DNA of 34,167 bases, taken from the NCBI RefSeq assembly GCF_004348315.1, contig NZ_SMKC01000045.1, forward strand, positions 1 through 34,167, written 5' to 3'. The position numbers and the translations under genes were made by a program. Shown one piece after another: positions 1-7,505 of this stretch (position 1 is its first letter; the number at the start of each line of letters is the position of its first letter). Under the pieces are notes generated by a model. That model was given only the letters and a program-made list of their open reading frames with translations. It was not told where the DNA came from and did no database searches. The stretch comes from Streptomyces sp. 8K308. Its GTDB lineage: Bacteria > Actinomycetota > Actinomycetes > Streptomycetales > Streptomycetaceae.

Positions 1-812
1 GGTCGGGGCCGGGGACGCGTCGCCGCCACCAGGCGTCGGGTGGTGGCGGCGCGTGGCGTGGTGAGGACCTCTTCCGTGGGGCCGTGCTCGGCGACCCGGC
101 CGCGGTCCAACACCAGCATCCGGCTGGCGCGTTCGGCGACCACCGGCAGGTCGTGGCTGATCAGCAGCAGGGCGGCGCCGGTCGCCTCACGTAGCGTGTC
201 GAGCAGCGTGAGGACGTGGCGCTGCACGGTGGGGTCCAGGGCGGTGGTGGGTTCGTCGGCGACGACGAGGCGGGGTTCGTTCACCAGGGCCATGGCGATG
301 ACGGCGCGTTGCCGCATCCCGCCGGAGAACTCGTGCGGGTAGGACCGTGCCCGGCGCCGCGCGTCGGCGATGCCGACCCGGTCGAGGGCGGCCACGGCGA
401 CCCGTTGCGCCTCCCGCCGGCCGAGGCCCCGCACCGACCTGATGGCGGCGGCGAGTTGGTCTCCGACGGTGTAGACGGGGTTGAGGACGGCCAGCGCGTC
501 CTGTGGCACGAACGCCATCCGGCGGCCCCACAGGTCCTGGTGCGTGCGCCGGCCGGCGCCGATCAGCTGCCGACCGGACAGCAGGGCGCTGCCGGTGACC
601 CGCGCTCCCGACGGGGCGAGACCGAGGAGCGCGCGGGCGAGGAGCGACTTGCCGGCGCCGGACGCCCCGACGATCCCGAGGGGTTCGCCGGCCGCCAGGT
701 CGAACGACACGCCGGTCAGGAGCGGGGTCGCCCGGCGGCCGGTGGCGAGGGTCAGCGACAGGTCGCGGACGGCCAGCAGCGGTGGTTCCCCGGATTCGGG
801 TGCGGGGTTCAT
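1..812 (-). CDS. Nickel/peptide-type ABC transporter ATPase (C-terminus runs off the window)
   Basis: This is the cytoplasmic ATPase that powers the adjacent NikABC/DppABC-like importer. Reading from ATG at 812, about 270 codons stay open to the left edge, which is close to the full length of NikD/DppD proteins, so only a short tail is missing. Visible motifs are Walker A GASGAGKS (residues 49-56), the Q-loop in FVPQD (101-105), the signature FSGGMRQR (162-169), Walker B VVADEPT (183-189) and the switch His in LLISHD (216-221). The start overlaps the permease stop as ATGA (809-812), so the two genes are translationally coupled. This family usually uses two different ATPases, so a second may lie just left of the window. 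Substrate cannot be read from the sequence; the upstream Zur-like box points to zinc or a metal chelate. Confidence 0.93.
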   Translation of the reverse strand, partial: MNPAPESGEPPLLAVRDLSLTLATGRRATPLLTGVSFDLAAGEPLGIVGASGAGKSLLARALLGLAPSGARVTGSALLSGRQLIGAGRRTHQDLWGRRMAFVPQDALAVLNPVYTVGDQLAAAIRSVRGLGRREAQRVAVAALDRVGIADARRRARSYPHEFSGGMRQRAVIAMALVNEPRLVVADEPTTALDPTVQRHVLTLLDTLREATGAALLLISHDLPVVAERASRMLVLDRGRVAEHGPTEEVLTTPRAATTRRLVAATRPRPR

Positions 813-2587
813 GCCGGCACCGCCTCGTTCCGGGTGGCCCGGTCGAGGCCGGGCCGGCGTCGACCGGCGGCGAGTGCGGGAACGAGGGTCGCCAGGGTGA
901 CGGCGAGTGCCGCGAGGAGGGCGAGCATGCCGGCCGGGGCCAGGGCGGCGAGCGGCGCTCGTTCCACGTAGGGCAGGGACTCGGACAGCGTCAGGCCCCA
1001 CTCGGGCGCCGGCGGTCGTGCGCCGAGGCCGAGGAAGCCGAGTGAGGCCAGGGCGAGGCAGATCCCCGGCAGGCGGAGCACGGCGTGCCGTGCCACCGGG
1101 CCGGCGACGGCGGGCAGCACGTGGCGGAGCAGGATCCAGCGGGGTGTCGAGCCGATGGCACGCTGGGCGGTGAGGTGCGCGGCGGCTCGGGTCTCCTGTA
1201 CGAGGGCGGCGGCATGGGTGGCCAGCGGCGGCCAGGACACCAGGGCCACCGCGAGGGAGGCGCCCGCCACGCTGGGGCCGGCCGCGGCGGCGACGAGGAT
1301 GCCGGAGATCACCGGGGGAACGGCGTTGGCGACCTCGGCCGCGCCGGCCGTGACGGACGGCAGGAAGCCGAGGGCGACGGCCACCAGGTAGGACGCGGTC
1401 GCGATCAGCGCCGCCACGCCCACGGTGGCAGCCGCGCCGTGCCCGACGCGCGCCAGCACGTCCCGGCCCAGCGCGTCGGTGCCCAGGGGATGTGCCCAGG
1501 ACGGCCCGGCGAGCCGGGCGGCGGTGTCGACGGTGAGGGGGTCGAGCGTCAGCCCCCAGCCGATCGCCGCGAGCAGTGTCACGCCGCAGGCCGCGGTCGC
1601 GGCGAGCGCGGCACGGCTGGGCGTGGTGGCCGGCGCCGGCGGGAGCTGGAGGGCGGCGTCCCGCAGGGCGGGGCCGAGCAGCCACCGCCGTGCACCGGCG
1701 GCCAGTGTCCCGGCCGCCGTGCCCAGCAGGACCAGGGCCAGTACCGAGCCCTGGAGCAGCGGCAGGTCCTGCGACTCGGCCGCGCCCAGCGCGGTCCGGC
1801 CGATGCCCGGCACCGCGAAGACCGACTCCACGGCCACGGCGCCGCCGGTGAGACCGACGGCCACGAGACCGAACTGCGGCAGCACCGCCGGCAGGGTGCG
1901 CCGCAGCGCGGCCCGCGCCACTCGGGAGGGCGAGCAGCCGGACGCGAGCCACAGCCCGACCCACCGCTCCCGGTAGACGGCCGGCAGCGCGTCGCCGACC
2001 AGCCGGCCGAGCAGCCCGCCGGCCGGCACGCCGAGCGCCAGCGCGGGCAGCACCAGGTGTTCCGGACCGGTCCAGCCGTAGGGCGGCAGCCAGTCGAGCC
2101 ACACCGCGAGCCCCAGCATCAGCAGGGTGGCCAGCAGGAACTCGGGCAGCGCGGTCAGCGACGCCGCGCCGCCGCCGACGCCGGCGCCAGCCGGCGGCAC
2201 TCCGCGTGCCCCGCGCGCCAGCGCCGGCAGGCAGAGGGCGGCGGCCACCAGCAGTGCCACCAGGAGGGCGGCGCCCATCAGGGTGAGCGAGACGCCGAGG
2301 CCGGTGAGGACCGAGGGCAGCACCTCGGCGCCCGACACCCAGGAGGTGCCCAGGTCGGCGCGCGCCAGGTCGGCGAACCAGCCGGCCAGGTGGGCCAGCG
2401 GTCCCGAGGCGAGCCCGAGTTGGTCGCGGATGGCGGCCAACGCCTCCTCGGTCGGCTCCTGTTCGGCTGATCTGGCGCGCAGCAGGGACAGTGCCGGGTC
2501 GCGCCCGGACAGCCAGGGCAGCAGCCCGACCAGGACGAGCACGCCGCCCAGCGCCACGGCCCGGGCGGCGATCGTTCGCGTTCTCAT
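809..2587 (-). CDS. Fused NikB-NikC-type ABC permease
   Basis: A 592-residue membrane protein carrying two complete binding-protein-dependent permease domains in one chain. The first half (about residues 1-300) looks like NikB/DppB: an N-terminal membrane segment, a large extracytoplasmic loop, then core helices with a coupling loop (ASGCSPSRVARAALRRTLPA) and the family sequence ESVFAVPGIG. The second half (about 320-592) looks like NikC/DppC, with the HPLGTDALGRDVLARV signature, the coupling loop AIGSTPRWILLRHVLPAV and GFLGLGARPPAPEWG. Normally these are two proteins of about 300 residues each. The frame is open 5' to 3124, but ATG 2587 is chosen because it overlaps the stop of the binding-protein gene as ATGA, and the upstream extension is only a shadow of that gene. 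Downstream it overlaps the ATPase by four bases. Confidence 0.93.
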   Translation of the reverse strand: MRTRTIAARAVALGGVLVLVGLLPWLSGRDPALSLLRARSAEQEPTEEALAAIRDQLGLASGPLAHLAGWFADLARADLGTSWVSGAEVLPSVLTGLGVSLTLMGAALLVALLVAAALCLPALARGARGVPPAGAGVGGGAASLTALPEFLLATLLMLGLAVWLDWLPPYGWTGPEHLVLPALALGVPAGGLLGRLVGDALPAVYRERWVGLWLASGCSPSRVARAALRRTLPAVLPQFGLVAVGLTGGAVAVESVFAVPGIGRTALGAAESQDLPLLQGSVLALVLLGTAAGTLAAGARRWLLGPALRDAALQLPPAPATTPSRAALAATAACGVTLLAAIGWGLTLDPLTVDTAARLAGPSWAHPLGTDALGRDVLARVGHGAAATVGVAALIATASYLVAVALGFLPSVTAGAAEVANAVPPVISGILVAAAAGPSVAGASLAVALVSWPPLATHAAALVQETRAAAHLTAQRAIGSTPRWILLRHVLPAVAGPVARHAVLRLPGICLALASLGFLGLGARPPAPEWGLTLSESLPYVERAPLAALAPAGMLALLAALAVTLATLVPALAAGRRRPGLDRATRNEAVPA

Positions 2588-4089
2588 CGGAGTCGGGTCT
2601 CCAGGCCGATCAGTTCGCGTTCGCGCGGGTCCTTGACCGAGTCGACCACGCTTGCCGCGTCGCCCTGGATGACCCGCTCGTGCAGCATCGGGATGGCCGC
2701 GTCGGTGGCCAGGACCGCCGCCTCGGCGCGCAGTACCGCGGCTCGCCGCTCCGGGCCGCTGGGCGCGGCCGCGGCCTCGTCGAGCGCCTCGTCCACGGCC
2801 GGATCGCACAGCTGGGAGATGTTGAACGAGCCGTCGCAGGCGAAGTCGCTGTAGAGGTAGGCCACCGGGTCGCCGGAGTCGAGCACCGTGGCGCGGGAGA
2901 GGATGAACGCGTCGAACTCGCCGTTGAGCGCGTCCTCTTCGATGTGTGCGTACTCGCGTACCTCCTGTTCGACCTGGAAGCCGGCGGCTTCCAGCTGCTG
3001 TTGGAGGACCGAGGCGACCTCGGGCAGCTCGGCGCGGTCGGAGAAGGTGGCGAGACGGATCCGTGCTCCGGCCGGGTCCCCGGAGGGCGTGGGATTCTCG
3101 CGGGGCTCCCGGTCGGCGCTCCACGGGATCGCCGGGCCGAGCAGCCCCTCCGCCTGGTCGGCGCGCCCCTCGTACACCCCCGACACCAGTTCGGCGGCGT
3201 CGATCGCCTCGCGCGCCGCCGCCCGTAGCGACGGGTCACTGAAGGGGCCCGACTCGGTGTTGAGGTAGAGGGTGTTGGTGCGCGGCATGGGCACCTCGGT
3301 GATGGTCTCGGGCTCCAGCAGGGCGGCCTGCGAGACGGGTATCGACTCCACGATGTGGGCCTCGCCGGTGCGCAGCGCGGCGGCGCGGGCCGCGCCGTCC
3401 GGTACGAACGTCACGTCGAGCCCGGGGGCCTGGGCTCGCCCGCCCCAGTAGTCGTCGAACCGGTCGAGCGTGGCCGCGGTGGTGCCGTCGACCCGCACCA
3501 GCTCGAACGGGCCGGTGCCGGTGCCCACCGGGTTGACCCGGCCGTCGGTGTAGGCGGCGGGGGAGAGGATCACCAACTGCGGCGAGGACAGCCGCTGTGG
3601 GACGAGGGGGTCGGGCTCGGCGGTGGCGACGGTGACGGTGTCGCCCCGCGTGGCGACGGTCAGGTCGACGCCGTCGAGGATGCGCGGCTTGGGCGATGCC
3701 TCGGTGGCGGCGGTGAGCGCCGCGGCCGCGACCTCGGCGGTGAGCTCGGTGCCGTCGTGGAACGTCACCCCGTCTCGGACGGTGAACTCCCAGGTGGTGT
3801 CGGAGGTCTGCTCCCAGGCGGTGGCGAGCGCCGGCTGGGGGTCGCCGGCCTCGTCGAGCCGCACCATGGTCTCGGCGGCGCCCCAGCGGGACAGCTTGAA
3901 GGCGTCGTCGCTCAACGGGGAGAGGCCCGAACGCGGCGGCTGCATCATGGCGATCGCGATCCGGCCGCCGTCCGCGCCGTCGTCGCCGGTCGCGGTGCCC
4001 GCGTCGGAGCCGGCGAAGCAGCCGGTGGTGAGCAGCGAACCGGCCACGAGCAGGGCGAGTGTAGGGATGGTGGCTCTGGGGACGTGCAC
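2584..4089 (-). CDS. Solute-binding lipoprotein of the nickel/peptide family (SBP_bac_5)
   Basis: Extracytoplasmic receptor for the fused-permease importer, 501 residues from GTG 4089. A positively charged start, a hydrophobic segment and the lipobox LLTTGC mark it as a lipoprotein. The mature part has family-5 features: MVRLDEAGDPQPALATAWE, FTVRDGVTFHDGTEL, GTGPFELVRVD and a C-terminal region rich in IPMLHERV-type sequence. The frame continues upstream to an ATG at 4191, but that extension would read through the Zur-like site and has no signal-peptide logic, whereas GTG 4089 has a GGAAGG just upstream. It is the first gene of the minus-strand operon. Family members bind oligopeptides, Ni-His, heme or metallophore-metal complexes (NikA, CntA). 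The Zur-like operator 46 bp upstream favours a zinc chelate, which is inference. Confidence 0.9.
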   Translation of the reverse strand: MHVPRATIPTLALLVAGSLLTTGCFAGSDAGTATGDDGADGGRIAIAMMQPPRSGLSPLSDDAFKLSRWGAAETMVRLDEAGDPQPALATAWEQTSDTTWEFTVRDGVTFHDGTELTAEVAAAALTAATEASPKPRILDGVDLTVATRGDTVTVATAEPDPLVPQRLSSPQLVILSPAAYTDGRVNPVGTGTGPFELVRVDGTTAATLDRFDDYWGGRAQAPGLDVTFVPDGAARAAALRTGEAHIVESIPVSQAALLEPETITEVPMPRTNTLYLNTESGPFSDPSLRAAAREAIDAAELVSGVYEGRADQAEGLLGPAIPWSADREPRENPTPSGDPAGARIRLATFSDRAELPEVASVLQQQLEAAGFQVEQEVREYAHIEEDALNGEFDAFILSRATVLDSGDPVAYLYSDFACDGSFNISQLCDPAVDEALDEAAAAPSGPERRAAVLRAEAAVLATDAAIPMLHERVIQGDAASVVDSVKDPRERELIGLETRLR

Positions 4090-4134
4090 GGGAGGGGCCT
4101 TCCGAGGCGGGGAGAGCGGGCGGCCCGGAGGATA

Positions 4135-4155
4135 GCATGAAAACCATTTTCTTTT
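4135..4155. promoter_or_regulatory. Zur-like box 1
   Basis: The core TGAAAACCATTTTC (4138-4151) is a near palindrome that differs from the Streptomyces Zur box (roughly TGAAAATGATTTTCA) mainly at the centre. It lies 46-66 bp upstream of the minus-strand binding-protein start, a suitable place for repressing that promoter. It also sits just before the decayed plus-strand NRPS remnants and may once have controlled both directions. AT-rich sequence is rare in this window, which makes the match stand out. Confidence 0.75.
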
Positions 4156-4171
4156 AAGGTGTCCAGGTTGC

Positions 4172-4210
4172 GGCGCCCTCCTGCTGGTCACCCACGACCA
4201 GAACCTCCGT
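4172..4210 (+). pseudogene. Possible tail fragment of an ABC-type ATPase
   Basis: One frame of this 39-base stretch reads GALLLVTHDQNLR, which resembles the H-loop region near the end of ABC ATPases, especially ABC-F proteins. It is followed directly, in another frame, by methyltransferase sequence. With no other part of such a gene present, it would be a relic joined to the neighbouring debris. The match is short and could be chance. Confidence 0.25.
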
Positions 4211-4211
4211 C

Positions 4212-4723
4212 TCCCGGTACTTCCTGGACGCGGCGAGACGGCGCTTCGGCGACCGGCTGCGCTACGGGCTCCTCGACATCAACGCCGAACTCGCCCAACC
4301 CCCAGAGTGCCGCCCGGCGCCGCCGACGTCGTGGTGGCCGCCAACGTGCTGCACAACGCCCTCCACATCGACGCCACGTTGATCAGGCTGCGCCGGCTGC
4401 TGGCGCCCGGCGGGCTGCTCGTGGTGATCGAGCCCTGCCGCGAGCACTACCAGGCCATGACATCGATGCAGTTCCTGATGTCGCCCCGGGACGGCGCGCC
4501 GCGCCCCGGCACCAGCGACATCCGGGCCGGCACCGACCAGATCTTCCTCACCGACACCGAGTGGTCGGCCGTGCTGGCCGAGGCCGGCTACCGGCCGTTG
4601 TCCGACCTGCCAGCGCCCGACCATCCGCTGGCCCCACTGGGCCAGCGCCTCTTCGTCGCCCGGGTCCCGAGCACCCAGCCCGCACTGACCCAGCCCGCAG
4701 CGAACCACCAGACGCACGAGTGA
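4212..4723 (+). pseudogene. Remnant of an NRPS-associated SAM-dependent methyltransferase
   Basis: Two frames together give the C-terminal half of a methyltransferase of the kind found inside or beside metallophore NRPSs. Bases 4212 to about 4305 encode SRYFLDAARRRFG and then YGLLDINAE. The second frame continues with GAADVVVAANVLHNALHID, the motif RLLAPGGLLVVIEPCREHYQ and a C-terminal region to the TGA at 4721-4723. The N-terminal part, including the SAM-binding glycine motif, is absent, and a frameshift near 4305 separates the two pieces. It should be inactive. The next remnant begins with an ATG five bases after its stop, as in an operon. Confidence 0.7.
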
Positions 4724-4728
4724 GAACC

Positions 4729-5790
4729 ATGCCCCCATCAACCCCGGTCGCCGCGCCGGACCGCGACCTCCACGCCGCGCTCCCGGCATCTGGGCCGAAC
4801 TGCTCGCCCTCTCCCCGGACGAGGTGCCCGAAAACCGGGCCTTCCTCAGCCTCGGCGGCGACTCCGTGCTCGCGGTGCGCATGTCCGCCCTGGTGCGCCG
4901 GACCCTCGGCGTCGTGCTCGCGCTCTCCGACGTCCGGGTGGAGATCACCCTCGCCGAGTTGGCCGACCTGGTCGCCCGCCGCCGGGCGGGCACCGCCGAA
5001 GGGCGCGCCGTGCCGGTCGAGGTGACCAAACGGTCCGATCCGCATGCGCCGTTCCCACTGTTGCCACTTCAGCAGGGCTACTTCGTCGGCCAGCAGGACG
5101 GCTGGGAGCTCTCCTACGCCTCGGGCGCACCACTATGTCGACATCGGGCTGACCGACGTCGACCCGGATGAGGCACCGGAGGCGCTTCGGGACGCCATCG
5201 AACGCCTGGGGCGTCGCCAACCGACCCTGCACGCACGGGTGTTGCCGGATGGCCGGCAGCACATCCTGCCGGAGGACGCGCCCGGTGCCGTGCCGCCGCT
5301 GACGGTGACCGACCTCCGCGACGCGGCGCCGCAGGCGGCCGAGGCCGCCGTCGCCGCGATCCGCGCCGAGATGTCGACCACAGGACCTGACCCGGCCAAG
5401 GGGCCAGGGATCGCGATGCGGCTGACGCTGCTGCCCGAGGACCGTGCCCGGCTGCACGCCGCCGTGAGCCTGCTGATCATCGACGGCTGGTCCTCCAACG
5501 TCCTGTACCGGGACCTGTTCGCGCTGGTCTCCGACTGGAACGCGGTGCTGCCGCCACTGGAGATCGACTACGGCGACGATGTGACCTCGGTGGCCGGCCT
5601 TCCGGACACCGACGCCTGGGAGAGCGACCGCGACTGGTGGTGGGACCGGCTCGACGACCTGCCGCGGCCGCCGGCCCTGCCGCTGGTCGCCGACCCGAGG
5701 CAGGCGCGGCCCCGGCTGATGGGCAGCCGGCAGCACGCCGTGGACGCCGCCACCTGGGCCGCGTTCCGGGAGCGGTGCGCGCACGAGGTC
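4729..5790 (+). pseudogene. Broken NRPS fragment: carrier protein plus truncated heterocyclization (Cy) domain
   Basis: The stretch begins at ATG 4729 in one frame and shifts near 4780 into GIWAELLALSPDEVPE. That is a peptidyl carrier domain with its phosphopantetheine site in LGGDSVLAVRM (Ser codon at 4863). The same frame continues with PFPLLPLQQGYFVGQQ, the first motif of condensation/Cy domains, then shifts again near 5128. The last frame runs from HHYVDIGLTD through SLLIIDGWS to about AFRERCAHEV. SLLIIDGWS is the place of the Cy motif DxxxxDxxS, with the first Asp replaced by Ser. Cy domains form thiazoline or oxazoline rings in siderophores such as yersiniabactin and, by prediction, coelibactin. 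The Cy C-terminal half, the adenylation domain and any thioesterase are missing, so this is a non-functional remnant. Confidence 0.75.
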
Positions 5791-6140
5791 ACCCCCTCGC
5801 CTGGGCCGACGCCCCCCGGTACCTCCCCGAGCACGCCGCCGCGCTGGCCGCCGCGGCCAGCGCCGACCTGCGCGACCGCGCCCCCTACTACGTGCTGACC
5901 TTCCAGGCCCGCGCCGGCCAGGGGGTCGGCCGCTCGCTCACCCTGCGCATCGGCGACCCCTACCACGTCAGCGGCCTCACGGCCGCCCTCGCCGCCAACG
6001 CCGTCCTGGCCGACCGGACACCCCCCGGCGCCCACTTCGCCGCCGACGTCCTCGACCCCGGGCCCGTCGCGGAGGCGCTTCGCGGCGATCCGCTCGTCCA
6101 CTCCCTCGACCTGACCTCATCGAGGGTAGGAACCCCATGA
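5790..6140 (+). pseudogene. C-terminal remnant of a saccharopine-dehydrogenase-like oxidoreductase
   Basis: From about 5790 the coding frame changes again. It reads HPLAWADAPRYLPEHAAALA, then PYYVLTFQARAGQGVG, LTLRIGDPYHVSGLTAALAA and PPGAHFAADVLDPGPVAEAL to the stop at 6138-6140. This resembles the end of NAD(P)-dependent saccharopine-dehydrogenase-like reductases, some of which are encoded beside NRPS genes. The Rossmann nucleotide-binding N-terminus is gone. The fragment is joined directly to the truncated Cy domain, so a deletion of at least several kilobases is likely if both came from one operon. Its stop overlaps the next ATG as ATGA (6137-6140), a trace of the original operon. The family call is moderate. 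Confidence 0.5.
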
Positions 6141-6891
6141 CCGACGCGACCGACGCCTACGCCGCCTCCGCCGAGTACCTCAACCTCCTCATCGCCCCCT
6201 TCTGGGACGCCACGGGCCCCGTCCTCGCCGAGGCGATCCGCGACACCGACCCCGCCATCGGACCCGCCCTGGACATCGGCGCCGGCAGCGGCCGGGGCAC
6301 GCTGCTGCTCGGCGACACCCTGCCCGACACGGAGATCATCGCCGTCGAACCGTCCCCAGGCCTGCGCGCGGCCCTCCTGGCCAGGCTCGCCACCCGCGAC
6401 GCGCTGCGCCCCGGGGCACCGTCCTGCCGGAACCCCTCCCAGCGGCCGAACTGCCCGACCGGCTCGGCCTGGTGATCGCCGCCCTCAACGTCATTGGCCA
6501 CTTCCCACCGGTGGAACGCCGGGCCCTCTGGCGCCTGTTGGCCACCCGCCTCGCTCCCGGCGGGCGTGCCCTGCTGAACCTCCAACCGCCGACCCAACCC
6601 GTCGCGGTCCCCGAGACCCTGGCCGCCACGGCCCACGTGGGACGCCGCCGCTACGAGGGCTGGGCCCGCGCGGAACCCGCCGGCGACACCACCCTGACCT
6701 GGCACATGACCTACCGCACCCTCCACGACGGCCGGCAGGTGGCCGAGCGGACGGTGAGCTACCCCTGGCATCTCCTCAACGAGACGACACTGCGAGCGGA
6801 GTCGGAAGTCGCGGGGCTCCGGGCGCGGCCACTCGGCCCCCCGGAACTCGGCCTGTACGACCTCGCCGTCCCCGCCACCCCGCTCGCCTGA
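6137..6891 (+). pseudogene. Frameshifted class I SAM-dependent methyltransferase
   Basis: The first frame starts at ATG 6137. It gives a normal methyltransferase N-terminus: LIAPFWDATGPVL, the SAM-binding motif ALDIGAGSGRGTLLL and the acidic IIAVEPSPGLRAALLAR. Near 6400-6412, in a run rich in C and G, the frame breaks; as written it stops at 6475 after 112 residues. The correct continuation, TVLPEPLPAAELPDRLGLVI and ALNVIGHFPPVERRALW, lies in the next frame and runs to the TGA at 6891. Restoring one base would give a protein of about 251 residues. This is either true decay, in keeping with the neighbouring remnants, or a single-base sequencing error; read-level data would decide. It is coupled by ATGA to the upstream reductase remnant. 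Confidence 0.75.
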
Positions 6892-7058
6892 CCGGCGCGA
6901 CGGCCCCGGGGCGTACGAGTCCGCCCGTCCGCGGCCGCGACGGTGGGTAACCGGACTGGCGCAAGACCTGGACGAAACCCCTAAATATGCCCGCAAAGTG
7001 GGCGAGACGCCTTACTCTGGCGGTTCCGGGAGCTCCGCCGATCGAGAGGGGCAGTGCC

Positions 7059-7358
7059 ATGACGACCGCCACCCACCGCACGCACGCCGATCACCCGCAC
7101 GTTCACGGCGAAGGTTGCGGGCACGTCGCCGTGCCGCACCGGGACCACACGGACTACGCGCACGACGGGCATCTGCACCGGCTCCACGAGGACCACGTGG
7201 ACGAGTGCGGCGACGTCCAGCACGCGGTTCACGAGGACCACGTCCACCAGCACGGCTCCGACTGCGGGCACGTCGCCGTGCCCCACGGAGACCACACCGA
7301 CTACGTGCACGACGGCCACCGGCACGCGGCCCACGAGGGGCACTGGGACGACCACTGA
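7059..7358 (+). CDS. Histidine-rich metal-binding protein
   Basis: A 99-residue protein with 27 histidines and many Asp/Glu residues. ATG 7059 is chosen because GAGAGGGG lies just upstream and the His-rich region begins at once; an in-frame upstream ATG at 6987 lacks both. It contains a clear internal duplication: residues 20-40 and 69-89 are almost the same, each beginning CGHVAVPH and containing DHTDY and HDGH. Cysteines occur at 20, 50 and 69. There is no signal peptide or membrane segment, so it is probably a cytoplasmic zinc, nickel or copper buffer or store. Similar small His-rich proteins are common in streptomycetes, sometimes labelled as zinc transporters, which this sequence does not support. 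No Zur-like box is seen in the 167 bases before it. Confidence 0.85.
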   Translation: MTTATHRTHADHPHVHGEGCGHVAVPHRDHTDYAHDGHLHRLHEDHVDECGDVQHAVHEDHVHQHGSDCGHVAVPHGDHTDYVHDGHRHAAHEGHWDDH

Positions 7359-7439
7359 CCGGACCTCGCCCAGGGCGGGCGTAAAGGGACATGTGGCGGG
7401 GAAGTGCTAATTCCGGCGACCAGTTGTTCGAGTGAGCAC

Positions 7440-7462
7440 GGGGAGCCGGCTTGGTGCTCCCC
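7440..7462 (+). promoter_or_regulatory. Leader hairpin before the PLP-enzyme operon
   Basis: GGGGAGC (7440-7446) pairs with GCTCCCC (7456-7462) across a nine-base loop, about 45 bases before the GTG start of the first PLP-enzyme gene. The rest of 7359-7505 contains no gene or Zur-like site. The stem is short and has no T-run, so it may be a weak terminator, a leader structure or coincidence. Confidence 0.3.
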
Positions 7463-7505
7463 ACCGCGGAGCTCCGTGACGGGCAGTGCGTGGGGAGGAG
7501 CAGCA

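Noticed and set aside
2588..3124. N-terminal extension of the fused permease frame
   Set aside because: It overlaps the binding-lipoprotein gene in another frame; ATG 2587 with the ATGA overlap is the natural start.
7359..7505. A riboswitch before the PLP operon
   Set aside because: Only one short hairpin is visible; no conserved riboswitch motif could be recognised.
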